From contig NZ_JAERSE020000002.1 of NCBI RefSeq assembly GCF_016735585.2, positions 682,001 to 746,000 of the forward strand: a stretch of 64,000 nucleotides of DNA, read 5' to 3'. Made by a program: the position numbers and the translations under genes. This DNA is from Chryseobacterium tagetis (GTDB lineage Bacteria > Bacteroidota > Bacteroidia > Flavobacteriales > Weeksellaceae). The stretch's first letter is position 1; each line of letters opens with the position of its first letter. Shown here piece by piece: positions 36,113 through 44,692 of the stretch. Under the pieces are notes generated by a model, which was not told the DNA's origin, ran no database searches, and saw only the letters and a list, made by a program, of their open reading frames with translations.

Positions 36113-37153
36113 TTATTGAGGATTCTGAATGTCATTTCTCAAAAACCATTCCACAAATTTTTTTATGCCATTTTGGAAGTTGGTGGCAGGTTTATAGCCA
36201 ATTAATGTCTTGGCTTTTGTAATATCGGCGTTGGTTTTAAGGACATCTCCGGGCTGCATTGGCAGATTTTTTTTAGTGGCAGATTTTTTTAAAGCAGCCT
36301 CTAAATACGAAAGCATTTCATTTAAACTGACAACTTCACTTTCGCCAAGATTGATAATCTCATATACCCCCGAATTGCTTTCTAAATAAATAATAGATTT
36401 AATAATTCCGTCAACAATATCGTCTATATAAGTATAATCTCTGGAAGTATTTCCTTCTCCATAAAATGGTATTTCCTTTTCTTCCGTGATGAGTTTTGTA
36501 AATTTATGAATGGCAAGATCAGGTCTTTGTCTTGGTCCGTACACTGTAAAAAACCGGAGGTGAATACTATCTATATTGTACAAAGTATGATAGACATGTC
36601 CAAGAACCTCTACACATCTTTTGGTAGCAGCATAAGGAGAAATAGGCTGGTCTACATTGTCGGTTTCGGAAAAAGGTATTTTTTCATTGTTTCCATAAAC
36701 ACTTGATGAGGACGCATTAATGAATTTTTTAATATGAAATTCTTTACAGAGTTCCCAAAGGTTCATAGTCCCTTTTATATTTACTTCTTCATACTCTAAA
36801 GGTCTTTCTATTGAAGGACGAACACCTGCCAAAGCAGCTAAATGAATCACAACATCAGCAGAATGCTTCTCAAATATGGTTTTTAAGGCGTTTTTGTCCC
36901 GGATATCTTCAGTGTATAATTTGTAGTTTGAGGATTGGGTAATGGATAAAAGTTTTGTTAAATCACCTTCTTTTTCTGAAAATTCAAAATCAGAATTATT
37001 ACCAATAGATTCTAAAGTATTCCTGATTTTTATTTTATAATCATAAAAATCATCGAAGTTGTCAATGTTTATGACAGAATGTCCATTTTTCAATAATTGT
37101 TCAACCAAATGTGAACCAATAAATCCACTTCCTCCTGTAACAAGATAATTCAT
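36113..37153 (-). CDS. NAD-dependent sugar-nucleotide epimerase (UDP-glucuronate 4-epimerase-like)
   Basis: This is a 346-residue extended short-chain dehydrogenase. The NAD-binding motif is VTGGSGFIGSHLVEQL (residues 4-19). The catalytic Ser/Tyr/Lys are in NASSSSVYG and YAATKRCVEV, HLAALAGVRPS lies between, and the C-terminal substrate part is FYGEGNTSRDYTYIDD. Similarity is best to CapI-like UDP-glucuronate 4-epimerases or GalE-like enzymes used for surface polysaccharide precursors. The exact sugar cannot be told. No other polysaccharide genes are adjacent. Confidence 0.85.
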   Translation of the reverse strand: MNYLVTGGSGFIGSHLVEQLLKNGHSVINIDNFDDFYDYKIKIRNTLESIGNNSDFEFSEKEGDLTKLLSITQSSNYKLYTEDIRDKNALKTIFEKHSADVVIHLAALAGVRPSIERPLEYEEVNIKGTMNLWELCKEFHIKKFINASSSSVYGNNEKIPFSETDNVDQPISPYAATKRCVEVLGHVYHTLYNIDSIHLRFFTVYGPRQRPDLAIHKFTKLITEEKEIPFYGEGNTSRDYTYIDDIVDGIIKSIIYLESNSGVYEIINLGESEVVSLNEMLSYLEAALKKSATKKNLPMQPGDVLKTNADITKAKTLIGYKPATNFQNGIKKFVEWFLRNDIQNPQ

Positions 37154-37244
37154 CTGCGTTTTTTACTTTTACAAAAACTATAAAATTAAGTTTTCAATTT
37201 TTAATTCATTAAATTTACTTAAAAAAGTAATACTATTAAATATT

Positions 37245-38042
37245 ATGCAGTTTAAAGGGCAAATTTTAAAAATGACGAGCTTCAATGATGAGCCGATTCA
37301 ATACTATCTTAATCTTTCCGGAGATTTAATTCATATGAACGAATTGTTTGGTAAAGAATTAACGATAAAGCATGTCGGTTTTCAGTGTGTTAATTGTGGT
37401 GAGAATAAGCCAATCTACAGAATGGGGTTTTGTAAAAGCTGTTTTTTTGAAAGTCCTTACGCAAGTGATACGATCATTCGACCAGAGCTTTCTACCGCGC
37501 ATTTAGGAATTGCAGAGCGCGATTTGGAAATTGAAAAAGAAATCCAGCTGCAACCGCACACTGTATATTTGGCGTATACAGGCGATGTGAAAGTAGGGGT
37601 AACCCGAAATACTCAAATTCCTACCCGATGGATTGATCAGGGTGCGACTTTTGCATTGCCTATTGCAAGAACGGAAAATCGCTATGAAGCAGGAATGATT
37701 GAGGTCGCATTGAAAGAACATCTTCCGGACAAAACCAACTGGAGAAAAATGCTTCAGGATGATTTTGAGGATGAGATAGATCTAGCCGATTTTCAGCAAA
37801 AGATTAAAGAGTATTTCCCTGAAGATTTTCAACAGTTCTATAGTGAAGGAGAGAATATGTGGAAATTTGATTATCCTTTTGAAAAACCTGAAAAAGTAAG
37901 TTCATTCACATTAGATAAAAAGCCTGAATTTACGGGAAAATTAACCGGAATTAAAGGTCAGTATCTTGGCTTTGAAGGTGGGAATTTTATTAATGTAAGA
38001 GGTCATGAAGGGTATGTAATAGAATTGAGCGTGAGGAATTGA
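37245..38042 (+). CDS. DUF2797 family zinc-finger protein
   Basis: This 265-residue protein has a Cys-rich N-terminal zinc-binding stretch, FQCVNCGENKPIYRMGFCKSCF, with four cysteines in a CxxC...CxxC arrangement. The middle part, PHTVYLAYTGDVKVGVTR with TRWIDQGA and RYEAGMIEVAL, resembles a GIY-YIG-like region. This order is characteristic of DUF2797. The function is not established; a nucleic-acid role is possible. It is divergent from the epimerase gene and has a 34-bp gap before the AsmA-like gene. Confidence 0.84.
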   Translation: MQFKGQILKMTSFNDEPIQYYLNLSGDLIHMNELFGKELTIKHVGFQCVNCGENKPIYRMGFCKSCFFESPYASDTIIRPELSTAHLGIAERDLEIEKEIQLQPHTVYLAYTGDVKVGVTRNTQIPTRWIDQGATFALPIARTENRYEAGMIEVALKEHLPDKTNWRKMLQDDFEDEIDLADFQQKIKEYFPEDFQQFYSEGENMWKFDYPFEKPEKVSSFTLDKKPEFTGKLTGIKGQYLGFEGGNFINVRGHEGYVIELSVRN

Positions 38043-38076
38043 AGTTAATTTAAAAGAAAGTAACCAAATCACAACT

Positions 38077-40737
38077 ATGAAAAAATCCTGGGTAAAAAAG
38101 TTTCTGATCGCAACTGCAATTTTGCTTGGGATTGTTTTGTTGGGTAATTTCGGGTTTAATTTTTGGCTTAAAAACAAACTTCCCGATTTCATTAAAAAAA
38201 ATACGGCTTACAAAATTTCGTATAAAATATTAGATGTAGATCTTACGACCGGAAATATTCTTGTAACCGGAATTACAATTAACAATAAAAATCCTCAAAA
38301 TACTGAAGTTATTGGACTTCAGGGAACTGTTGATACGTTAAAAATAAGTCGCTTCGGAATTTTTGATGCACTACTTAATAAAAGGATAAGCTCTACAGAT
38401 CTTCTACTGAGCAAACCTAATCTGAATATTGTTCTTGCTAAACCCGTTGATGAAAAGACCGGAAAAAAGAAAAATCCGGTAATGTTTGAGAATATCAGAA
38501 TTAATAAAGGGGAAATTACGATTTTCAAATATACAAAGCAGATGTTTCTGAAAATAGAACAGCTGGATCTGTACGTTGAAAATTTGCAGATGACAGAAGA
38601 GTCTGTTGAAGACAAACTTCCGGTAGTATTTGACAGCTATCGTATCAAAGGAATGAATTTTTTCTTTCAGCCGGATGATATCTATGCCCTGAAAATTGAT
38701 AAAATAACAACTTCGAACGGACAAATGTCTGTAGATAATTTCAGGTTAGATCCGCTTGTTACCTTTGATCAGTTTAAGCAAAAGTATCCGCAAAAAAAAC
38801 AACTCTTCCAGTTCAGTATTCCGAGAATGGACTTTAAAGATGTTATTTTTAAAAATAATAGAATTTCGCTTACCCAAGCTTTTTTTCATCAGCCTAATCT
38901 GACTGTTTATACCACTCAGGCGGTTAAAAAAAATAATAAAAAGGCTGCCAATTTTGAAATTAATCTAAATGGAATTAAAATGGATAAGGCAACCGTTCAG
39001 ATTATAAAACCGGATGGCAATAAGCTTTTTTCTGCCAAAGAGCTAAATCTGAATATCAATGAATTAGAATTCAGTAAAGAAACTTCAGACGAAATGATTC
39101 CTGTGCGATATAAGGATTTTAGTATTACAGGAAGAGATATTGCTTATTCTAATGCTGAAAATATTGTTTGTGAAAGTTTTGGATTAAATCCTAAAAAAGG
39201 AGAATTCAGAAATATTGCCATCACCTCTTCTCGAACGGCTACAGATTTGAAATTAAATCAACTTGCCTTTACAGTAAATAAGTGGGAAACTATAGATAAA
39301 AAACTCAATCTTGAAATCAATGAGATTTTGGTTGACCGTGTAAATGGTATCTTTAAAACTGAGGAAAAAAATAAAATAGATCCTCCTAAAAAGGTGCAAA
39401 TAAAAGGAATTCAGTTTCCTCTTGTGATCAGAAAAGTGACGGTGAAAAATTCAAATATTGTGTACGAAAAAGGAAATCAGCCTTTAAAGTTCAATGATTT
39501 AAATGCATCTTTAAACCATTTGGAGATCAAACAAAAGTCTGACGGAACAGGATTAGGATTTGATGTGAAAAATTATTTGTTTTCAACTAAAAACTTTACC
39601 TACAAAACCAAATTTTATAATATGTCTGTAGCGAATATTGAATTTGGAAATGATAAAGTTAAAATAGATCATTTTGCCATGAAGCCACTTGTTTCCAGAG
39701 CTCAGTTTATTAAAATGATTCCGGTTGAGAGAGACTTGTATGATATCACCGCAAAACAGATTACTGCTGTAGGAAGCTGGGATTTATTTTCTCGTAATAA
39801 ATCTGTCAATGCTTCTAATGTGACCATTCAGTCTGCGGATGCCAATATTTTCCGAAGCAAAATACCAAAAGACGATCCAAAAGAAAAGGCATTATATTCC
39901 AAAATGCTCCGAAGTATAAAATTTCCGTTTCAGATACATAATCTGGATGTGAAAAACTCAGTGCTGGTATATGAAGAGGATACTCCTGAAAGTGCGGGGC
40001 CAGGAAAACTGACGTTCAGTAATTTTAATATGAATACTAAAAACCTGAATTCTGCAAAATTAAAAGGAAAACCGACAAGAGTAGATATTAAGATCAACTG
40101 TTCATTTATGAATCTTTCTCCATTGGCGGTAAACTGGAATTTTGATGTGGCGAATTCGAATGATGCTTTTGCTATTTCCGGAAGAACGACCAATCTTCCT
40201 GTTCAGGGAATAAATCCTTTCATAAGACCTTATCTGCACGTAACCGCAACTTCGGGAACGATTCAGGAGATGTTATTTAATTTCAAAGGAAATCCTAAAG
40301 GATTAAGCGGAACTTTCAATTTAAAACATAAAGATCTTAAGATTGCTATTTTAGATAAAAAGAACCATGAGAAAAAAGGAGTTCTTACAGCGGTTGCCAA
40401 TTTATTTATAAAGTCCGACTCCGGAAAGTTTCCTGAAGAAGTGACTGTAGAAAATATAGAACGGGATCCTACGAAATCATTCTTTAATCTTTTCTGGAAA
40501 GGAATTGAAAACGGGCTGAAGAAAACTTTAATAGGAGTAAACGCTGATAAAACAGAAACAAAAGTAAAGAAGGCAGTTTCTGCGGTTAAGGATATGAAAA
40601 GTTCTGTAAATGAATTAAAACAGGAAGTTAAAAATACAAAAGAGCAAAAACAACAGGAAAACACTCCGCCCAAAGAGAAGAAAAAAGGATTTTTAAAGAA
40701 TATATTTAAGAAAAAAGAAACTCCCGAAACAGAATAA
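38077..40737 (+). CDS. AsmA-like envelope protein
   Basis: This is an 886-residue protein anchored by an N-terminal helix (FLIATAILLGIVLLGNFGFNF). Its very long beta-rich periplasmic part is like AsmA/DUF748 proteins, which are proposed bridge-like phospholipid carriers between the membranes. Repeating units contain motifs such as ISRFGIFDALLNKRISSTDLLL and TVKNSNIVYEKGN, while KDLKIAILDKK near the end is typical of the AsmA C-terminus. The last 90 residues are a Lys-rich coiled coil. The stop codon lies in the loop of a terminator hairpin. The family assignment is by architecture and short motifs. Confidence 0.8.
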   Translation: MKKSWVKKFLIATAILLGIVLLGNFGFNFWLKNKLPDFIKKNTAYKISYKILDVDLTTGNILVTGITINNKNPQNTEVIGLQGTVDTLKISRFGIFDALLNKRISSTDLLLSKPNLNIVLAKPVDEKTGKKKNPVMFENIRINKGEITIFKYTKQMFLKIEQLDLYVENLQMTEESVEDKLPVVFDSYRIKGMNFFFQPDDIYALKIDKITTSNGQMSVDNFRLDPLVTFDQFKQKYPQKKQLFQFSIPRMDFKDVIFKNNRISLTQAFFHQPNLTVYTTQAVKKNNKKAANFEINLNGIKMDKATVQIIKPDGNKLFSAKELNLNINELEFSKETSDEMIPVRYKDFSITGRDIAYSNAENIVCESFGLNPKKGEFRNIAITSSRTATDLKLNQLAFTVNKWETIDKKLNLEINEILVDRVNGIFKTEEKNKIDPPKKVQIKGIQFPLVIRKVTVKNSNIVYEKGNQPLKFNDLNASLNHLEIKQKSDGTGLGFDVKNYLFSTKNFTYKTKFYNMSVANIEFGNDKVKIDHFAMKPLVSRAQFIKMIPVERDLYDITAKQITAVGSWDLFSRNKSVNASNVTIQSADANIFRSKIPKDDPKEKALYSKMLRSIKFPFQIHNLDVKNSVLVYEEDTPESAGPGKLTFSNFNMNTKNLNSAKLKGKPTRVDIKINCSFMNLSPLAVNWNFDVANSNDAFAISGRTTNLPVQGINPFIRPYLHVTATSGTIQEMLFNFKGNPKGLSGTFNLKHKDLKIAILDKKNHEKKGVLTAVANLFIKSDSGKFPEEVTVENIERDPTKSFFNLFWKGIENGLKKTLIGVNADKTETKVKKAVSAVKDMKSSVNELKQEVKNTKEQKQQENTPPKEKKKGFLKNIFKKKETPETE

Positions 40738-40749
40738 GTTCGGGAGTTT
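40718..40749. terminator. Terminator overlapping the AsmA-like stop codon
   Basis: AAACTCCCGAA (40718-40728), in the last coding codons, pairs with TTCGGGAGTTT (40739-40749). The stop codon sits in the loop. A T tract follows on the plus strand. It also serves the convergent gene ending at 40757. Confidence 0.87.
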
Positions 40750-40756
40750 TTATATT

Positions 40757-41089
40757 TTAAAAACTATCATCATCAATTTCTTCTACAGGAATATCTCTTA
40801 GGAAAGTGTCAAATTGATCACCGGGATAGTTACTTTCGGCTCCGTAAGAATCTATAATCATTCCGCGATTTCCGATGCTGTCTTTTATGACATACAGTGC
40901 CACATTGTCATCGGGACTACTGTCGCCTTCAAAACGATAGGTTTTTAGTATTATCAGTTCTGAGGGTAAATAAATCTTGTCAGAATTTTCAAATCTCATT
41001 TCCCCCTGTTCATTCATTCTGAGTTCCTGATCTATTCCTCTTTCTCTTAACGTTTCCATTACTTGGCTTAATGTTGTCATTTGGCTCAT
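40757..41089 (-). CDS. Conserved 110-residue Bacteroidota protein
   Basis: The product has LSQVMETLRERGIDQELRM, ELIILKTYRFEGDSSPDDNVALYVI and RGMIIDSYGAES. This pattern is that of a small Bacteroidota family that databases often label phosphoribosylpyrophosphate synthetase, although it has none of that enzyme's motifs. The real function is unknown. It is cytoplasmic, with no signal or membrane part. The start could also be the Met at position 4. Confidence 0.72.
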   Translation of the reverse strand: MSQMTTLSQVMETLRERGIDQELRMNEQGEMRFENSDKIYLPSELIILKTYRFEGDSSPDDNVALYVIKDSIGNRGMIIDSYGAESNYPGDQFDTFLRDIPVEEIDDDSF

Positions 41090-41269
41090 ATACTTTTATT
41101 TTTTCACAATTATCTCTGTTTACTTACTACAATAATTAAACCATTTGGTTCTGTAAAATATTAGTAAAGTATATTTTAAGAGAAAACCAATGTTAACAAA
41201 ATTTATAATTTATAAAATACGAATAGGTATGCTTTTTGTAAGAATTACTAGAAATAAAATAAACAAAAC

Positions 41270-41464
41270 ATGAAAAAAGAAGTTGGAGTATTACTGGCAG
41301 GAGGAGTTGGTTTCTTGGCGGTATTAAGTTTTATAGGAATTAAAAAAATATTGACTAAAAAGGATAAAAAATACAATGATATCTACTCAGATTATCACAG
41401 ACATTTTGATGGAAAAAACCACGATGAAGATCATCACGGAGTAGAATTTTATGCACTGAAGTAG
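41270..41464 (+). CDS. Small membrane-anchored protein
   Basis: This is a 64-residue protein with one N-terminal hydrophobic segment (VGVLLAGGVGFLAVLSFIGI), a Lys-rich stop-transfer stretch and a His/Asp-rich tail (HRHFDGKNHDEDHHG) that may bind metal. No family was recognised. The gene is isolated and followed by a good terminator, which supports it being real. Confidence 0.6.
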   Translation: MKKEVGVLLAGGVGFLAVLSFIGIKKILTKKDKKYNDIYSDYHRHFDGKNHDEDHHGVEFYALK

Positions 41465-41493
41465 TAAAAAAATATATTTAAATTATGTTTAAA

Positions 41494-41524
41494 ACCGGTC
41501 CTTTTGAAAGGATCGGTTTTTTTG
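41494..41524 (+). terminator. Terminator after the small membrane protein gene
   Basis: ACCGGTCCTT (41494-41503) pairs with AAGGATCGGT (41508-41517) with one G-T pair and a 4-nt loop, followed by TTTTTTT. It overlaps the spurious 5' extension of the radical SAM reading frame. Confidence 0.87.
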
Positions 41525-41571
41525 TGGAAAACTTTAGTGTTAAAACTCATTATTTTCAAAAAGTTCCATTC

Positions 41572-41579
41572 TAATTTTG
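41572..41579 (+). promoter_or_regulatory. -7 box upstream of the radical SAM gene
   Basis: TAATTTTG matches TAnnTTTG and is 8 bp before the ATG at 41588, so the transcript would have almost no leader. No -33 TTG at the standard spacing. Confidence 0.4.
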
Positions 41580-41587
41580 CATCTGAA

Positions 41588-42631
41588 ATGCAGAACGAAA
41601 ATAATATAAAAGGTCAGGGTGCGCAACGAAATGTTATTAACCGTTTCGACAGATATACTTTTGAGCCAGATGATGAGGATTTTGAAACGGTAAAGACTTC
41701 TTTTACCGAAGTGTTTCCGAAAACCATTGTCAATCAGGTGAAAAGTGAAGATTTGCCGATGGAATATTCTATGAATCCTTATCAGGGTTGTGAGCATGGC
41801 TGTTCTTACTGTTTTGCAAGACCGACTCATGAATATTGGGGATATAGCGCCGGAATTGATTTTGAAAGAAAGATCATGGTGAAAAAAAATGCTCCGGAAT
41901 TATTAGAAAAATTTTTCCGGAAAAGAGGTTACCAACCCGCACCTATTCTGCTTTCTGGAAATACAGATTGTTATCAGCCTGCGGAAAGACAATTTGAGAT
42001 TACAAGAAAAATGCTGCAGGTATGTTTGGATTACAGACATCCTGTAAATATTCTGACAAAAAATGCTCTGGTCTTAAGAGATCTGGACATTCTAAAGCCT
42101 TTGGCTCAACAAAACCTGGTTTCCGTTTCATTGAGCATTCCCACAATAAATGAAGACTTGCGCAGAAAAATGGAACCCAGAACGAGCTCTTCAAAAAATA
42201 AACTGAAAGCGATAGAAATTCTTTCTGAAAACCATATTCCTGTAAATGTAATGGTGGCTCCGATTATTCCGGGGTTGAATAGTGATGAGCCTTTAAATAT
42301 TTTAAAAGCTATTTCGGAGGCAGGAGCACAAAGTTTTGGTTACACTTTAGTAAGATTAAATGATACTGTAGAACCCGTTTTTGTACGCTGGATCGAAACC
42401 TGTTTTCCGGACCGCGCACAGAAAGTTTTAAACCTGATTCGCTCGATGAGAGGAGGGAATCTGGGCGAAAAAAGATATTTTGACAGGCAAAAAGGTGATG
42501 GAAATATTGCCGAAATGATTCACAACACCTTTAAAATAGGAAGAAAGAAATTTTTCGACGGAAAAGAGTTCCCCAAATTGTCTACTGAAAACTTTACGGG
42601 AACAAAGGAGCAGCAGGTGAGATTATTCTGA
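41588..42631 (+). CDS. PA0069-family radical SAM protein
   Basis: This 347-residue radical SAM enzyme belongs to the SplB-like PA0069 group. The [4Fe-4S] motif is YQGCEHGCSYCFARPTHEY, with cysteines at residues 68, 72 and 75 (CX3CX2C). TDCYQPAERQFEITRKML and MVAPIIPGLNS are also typical. The start at 41588 is used because an upstream in-frame ATG at 41504 lies inside the preceding terminator. The reaction is not known for this group. It lies 79 bp upstream of the peptide-secretion locus but has no RiPP-maturase features such as a SPASM domain, so a role there is doubtful. Confidence 0.87.
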   Translation: MQNENNIKGQGAQRNVINRFDRYTFEPDDEDFETVKTSFTEVFPKTIVNQVKSEDLPMEYSMNPYQGCEHGCSYCFARPTHEYWGYSAGIDFERKIMVKKNAPELLEKFFRKRGYQPAPILLSGNTDCYQPAERQFEITRKMLQVCLDYRHPVNILTKNALVLRDLDILKPLAQQNLVSVSLSIPTINEDLRRKMEPRTSSSKNKLKAIEILSENHIPVNVMVAPIIPGLNSDEPLNILKAISEAGAQSFGYTLVRLNDTVEPVFVRWIETCFPDRAQKVLNLIRSMRGGNLGEKRYFDRQKGDGNIAEMIHNTFKIGRKKFFDGKEFPKLSTENFTGTKEQQVRLF

Positions 42632-42710
42632 AATTTATTCTAAATCAATAATTTACTTAAATTTCTTAAAATTAATACATAATAATTCCTGTATATTAGA
42701 AATATTCTGA

Positions 42711-44327
42711 ATGAAAGCAGTATATTTATCCGACTTACTTTTGAAAAGATATGAAACAGAAGTAATAGTATACCATCATGAAATCACAGAATTATTTATG
42801 AATTTTGAAAAACTAATAGACTATTTTAAGCTTGATAAGCAGGAGTTTTATTTCCAGTTTAGTTCTCATCCTAATTATCCATCTGCTTTGGCTTTCAGTG
42901 ACACCCTCAATTTTTTAGGACTAAGAAATGATGCTTATGAATTGGATAAGGAATATTGGGATGAACTTCCGGAAGAATATATTGCTGTAGTTGACAATTC
43001 TTTTTCTTTGGTGAAAAAAAAGGGAGATCAGTTTACGGTGTATTCGGATAAAGTAAAAAATGTAACGAAAGAAGAGCTTTATCAGAAATCAAGTGAATTT
43101 GTGCTTCTTTTTGAAAAGATTGAAGGGACAAAAACAGCTTCTTCTTTCAATTTTAAGCCGGTTATTTATGCAATTTTCGGATTAATTATTCTATATTCTT
43201 TGCTTCAGTTTAGCTGGTATGAAAGCGTTTTTAATATATTGTCTTTAGCCGGAGTTTATATTTCTTTAGAGCTTTTTAATCAGAAATTTGGGCAGGTTTC
43301 TACTGTTGTTAATAATATTTGTGGAGTAGGAACAAATAATGCTACCCAAAGTTCTTGTTCAAAGATCTTTTCTTCTGATAAAACCAATGTTTTGGGACTT
43401 AAATTATCAGACTTTAGTTTGATCTACTTTTTAGGAATTACCTTTTTGGGACTTATTTTCCCTGATGCTCAGTTTGTCTTACGAATTACGGCTTTGACTT
43501 CTTCGGTGGTCATTTTGTATTCTTTATATGTTCAGTTTTTTGTTGAAAAATCTTTCTGTAGGGTTTGTTTTCTGATCATATTTATTTTATTGTCCCAGAT
43601 TGCAATAAGTACGGTGTATTTTAGTTGGGGGGCTTCTTTGGCCATTGTTTTTGTAAGTACTATTGTATTTGCGTCATTGTTTTTTACGACTGCTTTTTTC
43701 AATAATTTGTTGAATCAAAAAGAAGAACTTAAGAAATCGAATGCTAAAAATCTTAGGTTTAAAAGAAACTATGATCTTTTCAAAAGAGAACTTTTAGATA
43801 AGGAAAAAGTTGAATTTTCAGATGAGAATACTTTTTTCGTTGGAAATAAAGAGGCTAAGCTTCATCTTTCTGTTGTTTCCAATCCTTATTGCGGATTTTG
43901 TAAAGGAGCTCATGAAATAGTAGAAAATTTATTGCATCAATATCCTAACGATATTTCTGTTCAGATGAGGTTTAATTATTCTCCGGAGCAGCAAAATGAA
44001 AAATATACTCAGTTGATTTCCGATTTCATGCACGTATACAAAAATAAACCTGAGAAAGAGTTTGTCAATCTTGTGGAGTATTGGTTTGAAACAAGAGATG
44101 AAAGCAAAGTAAGGCAAAAAGTAGGAATTACTTCTAGCGATGAAAATCTTACTCCGGTTGTCAATATGTCGATAGAAAATAAAAATGCGGGAATTAATTT
44201 TACACCTATCATTTTAATCAATGGGTATCAGTTTCCGAATAAATATGATCGTGAAGATATTCACTATTTTATTGGTGAATTGATAGAAGATGAAGAAATT
44301 TATAATCAAATAGTATCCGTTATATAA
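42711..44327 (+). CDS. VKOR-thioredoxin fusion with degenerate C39-like N-terminus
   Basis: This is a 538-residue membrane protein for disulfide formation. Residues about 30-135 resemble a C39 peptidase domain without the catalytic Cys and His. The VKOR part at about 150-330 has five or so helices with the cysteine pairs C204/C216 and the quinone-reducing C283-x-x-C286 (FCRVC). The C-terminal thioredoxin-like domain has CGFC at 394-397. It would oxidise exported peptides by passing electrons to the quinone pool. An alternative start is Met30 at 42798. It heads the locus of Cys-containing secreted peptides, so these are its likely substrates. Confidence 0.85.
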   Translation: MKAVYLSDLLLKRYETEVIVYHHEITELFMNFEKLIDYFKLDKQEFYFQFSSHPNYPSALAFSDTLNFLGLRNDAYELDKEYWDELPEEYIAVVDNSFSLVKKKGDQFTVYSDKVKNVTKEELYQKSSEFVLLFEKIEGTKTASSFNFKPVIYAIFGLIILYSLLQFSWYESVFNILSLAGVYISLELFNQKFGQVSTVVNNICGVGTNNATQSSCSKIFSSDKTNVLGLKLSDFSLIYFLGITFLGLIFPDAQFVLRITALTSSVVILYSLYVQFFVEKSFCRVCFLIIFILLSQIAISTVYFSWGASLAIVFVSTIVFASLFFTTAFFNNLLNQKEELKKSNAKNLRFKRNYDLFKRELLDKEKVEFSDENTFFVGNKEAKLHLSVVSNPYCGFCKGAHEIVENLLHQYPNDISVQMRFNYSPEQQNEKYTQLISDFMHVYKNKPEKEFVNLVEYWFETRDESKVRQKVGITSSDENLTPVVNMSIENKNAGINFTPIILINGYQFPNKYDREDIHYFIGELIEDEEIYNQIVSVI

Positions 44328-44352
44328 AATTCACTACATTAGGAAAATTAAT

Positions 44353-44384
44353 AGCGGAATCTGAAAAGCTGATAGAGTAGGAGA
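44353..44384 (+). promoter_or_regulatory. Shared upstream element, copy 1
   Basis: A 32-nt sequence beginning AGCGGAATCTGAAAAGCT and ending GATAGAGTAGGAGA lies 16 nt before the ATG of the first peptide precursor. Twenty-nine of 32 bases match the copy at 46943-46974. It has no promoter consensus and may be a leader-RNA or regulator-binding element. Confidence 0.75.
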
Positions 44385-44400
44385 TTAAATCAATATTTTT

Positions 44401-44640
44401 ATGAAAAATTTAAAGAAAATTTCTAGAGCAGATTTGTCTAAAATTGCAGGAGGGTACCGAAATCCTAATAATCCAGAATGGGTTCAATGCTATAATGTTG
44501 GATACTGCTATAGCATGCCAAATGATGTTAATGGGATCGGTGTTCCTATAAATCACTATGATTATAATGTTCCTGAAGGAGCTACTAATATAAGAGTATG
44601 TGGGTGGAGTGCTATAATACCAGCTCCGGCAGGCTGCTAA
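44401..44640 (+). CDS. Double-glycine leader peptide precursor 1
   Basis: This is a 79-residue precursor. The leader MKNLKKISRADLSKIAGG (residues 1-18) is a bacteriocin/GG-type leader with the Leu-x-x-Ile-x-Gly-Gly cleavage pattern. The core of 61 residues has four cysteines (C30, C36, C67, C79) and ends with Cys. It is followed by a hairpin and then the C39-peptidase ABC exporter, which should cut after Gly18. Two disulfides could form. The biological activity (bacteriocin, signal or other) is unknown. Confidence 0.86.
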   Translation: MKNLKKISRADLSKIAGGYRNPNNPEWVQCYNVGYCYSMPNDVNGIGVPINHYDYNVPEGATNIRVCGWSAIIPAPAGC

Positions 44641-44655
44641 GAAAAACTTTATTTA

Positions 44656-44683
44656 AGAGACTGTTAATAACAGTCTCTAATTT
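44656..44683 (+). terminator. Hairpin between precursor 1 and the exporter gene
   Basis: AGAGACTGTTA (44656-44666) and TAACAGTCTCT (44668-44678) form a perfect 11-bp inverted repeat with a 1-nt centre, followed by AATTTT. It is 10 bp before the ATG of the ABC exporter gene and may act as a partial terminator or RNA-stabilising structure. Confidence 0.75.
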
Positions 44684-44692
44684 TAACGGATA

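Noticed and set aside
40757..41089. Phosphoribosylpyrophosphate synthetase
   Set aside because: The small family carries that label in some databases, but none of the enzyme's motifs are present.
41504..41587. Longer radical SAM reading frame
   Set aside because: It overlaps the right half of a strong terminator hairpin.
41588..42631. Radical SAM gene as maturase of the neighbouring peptides
   Set aside because: It belongs to the PA0069/SplB-like group, lacks SPASM or RiPP-recognition features and has its own promoter box.
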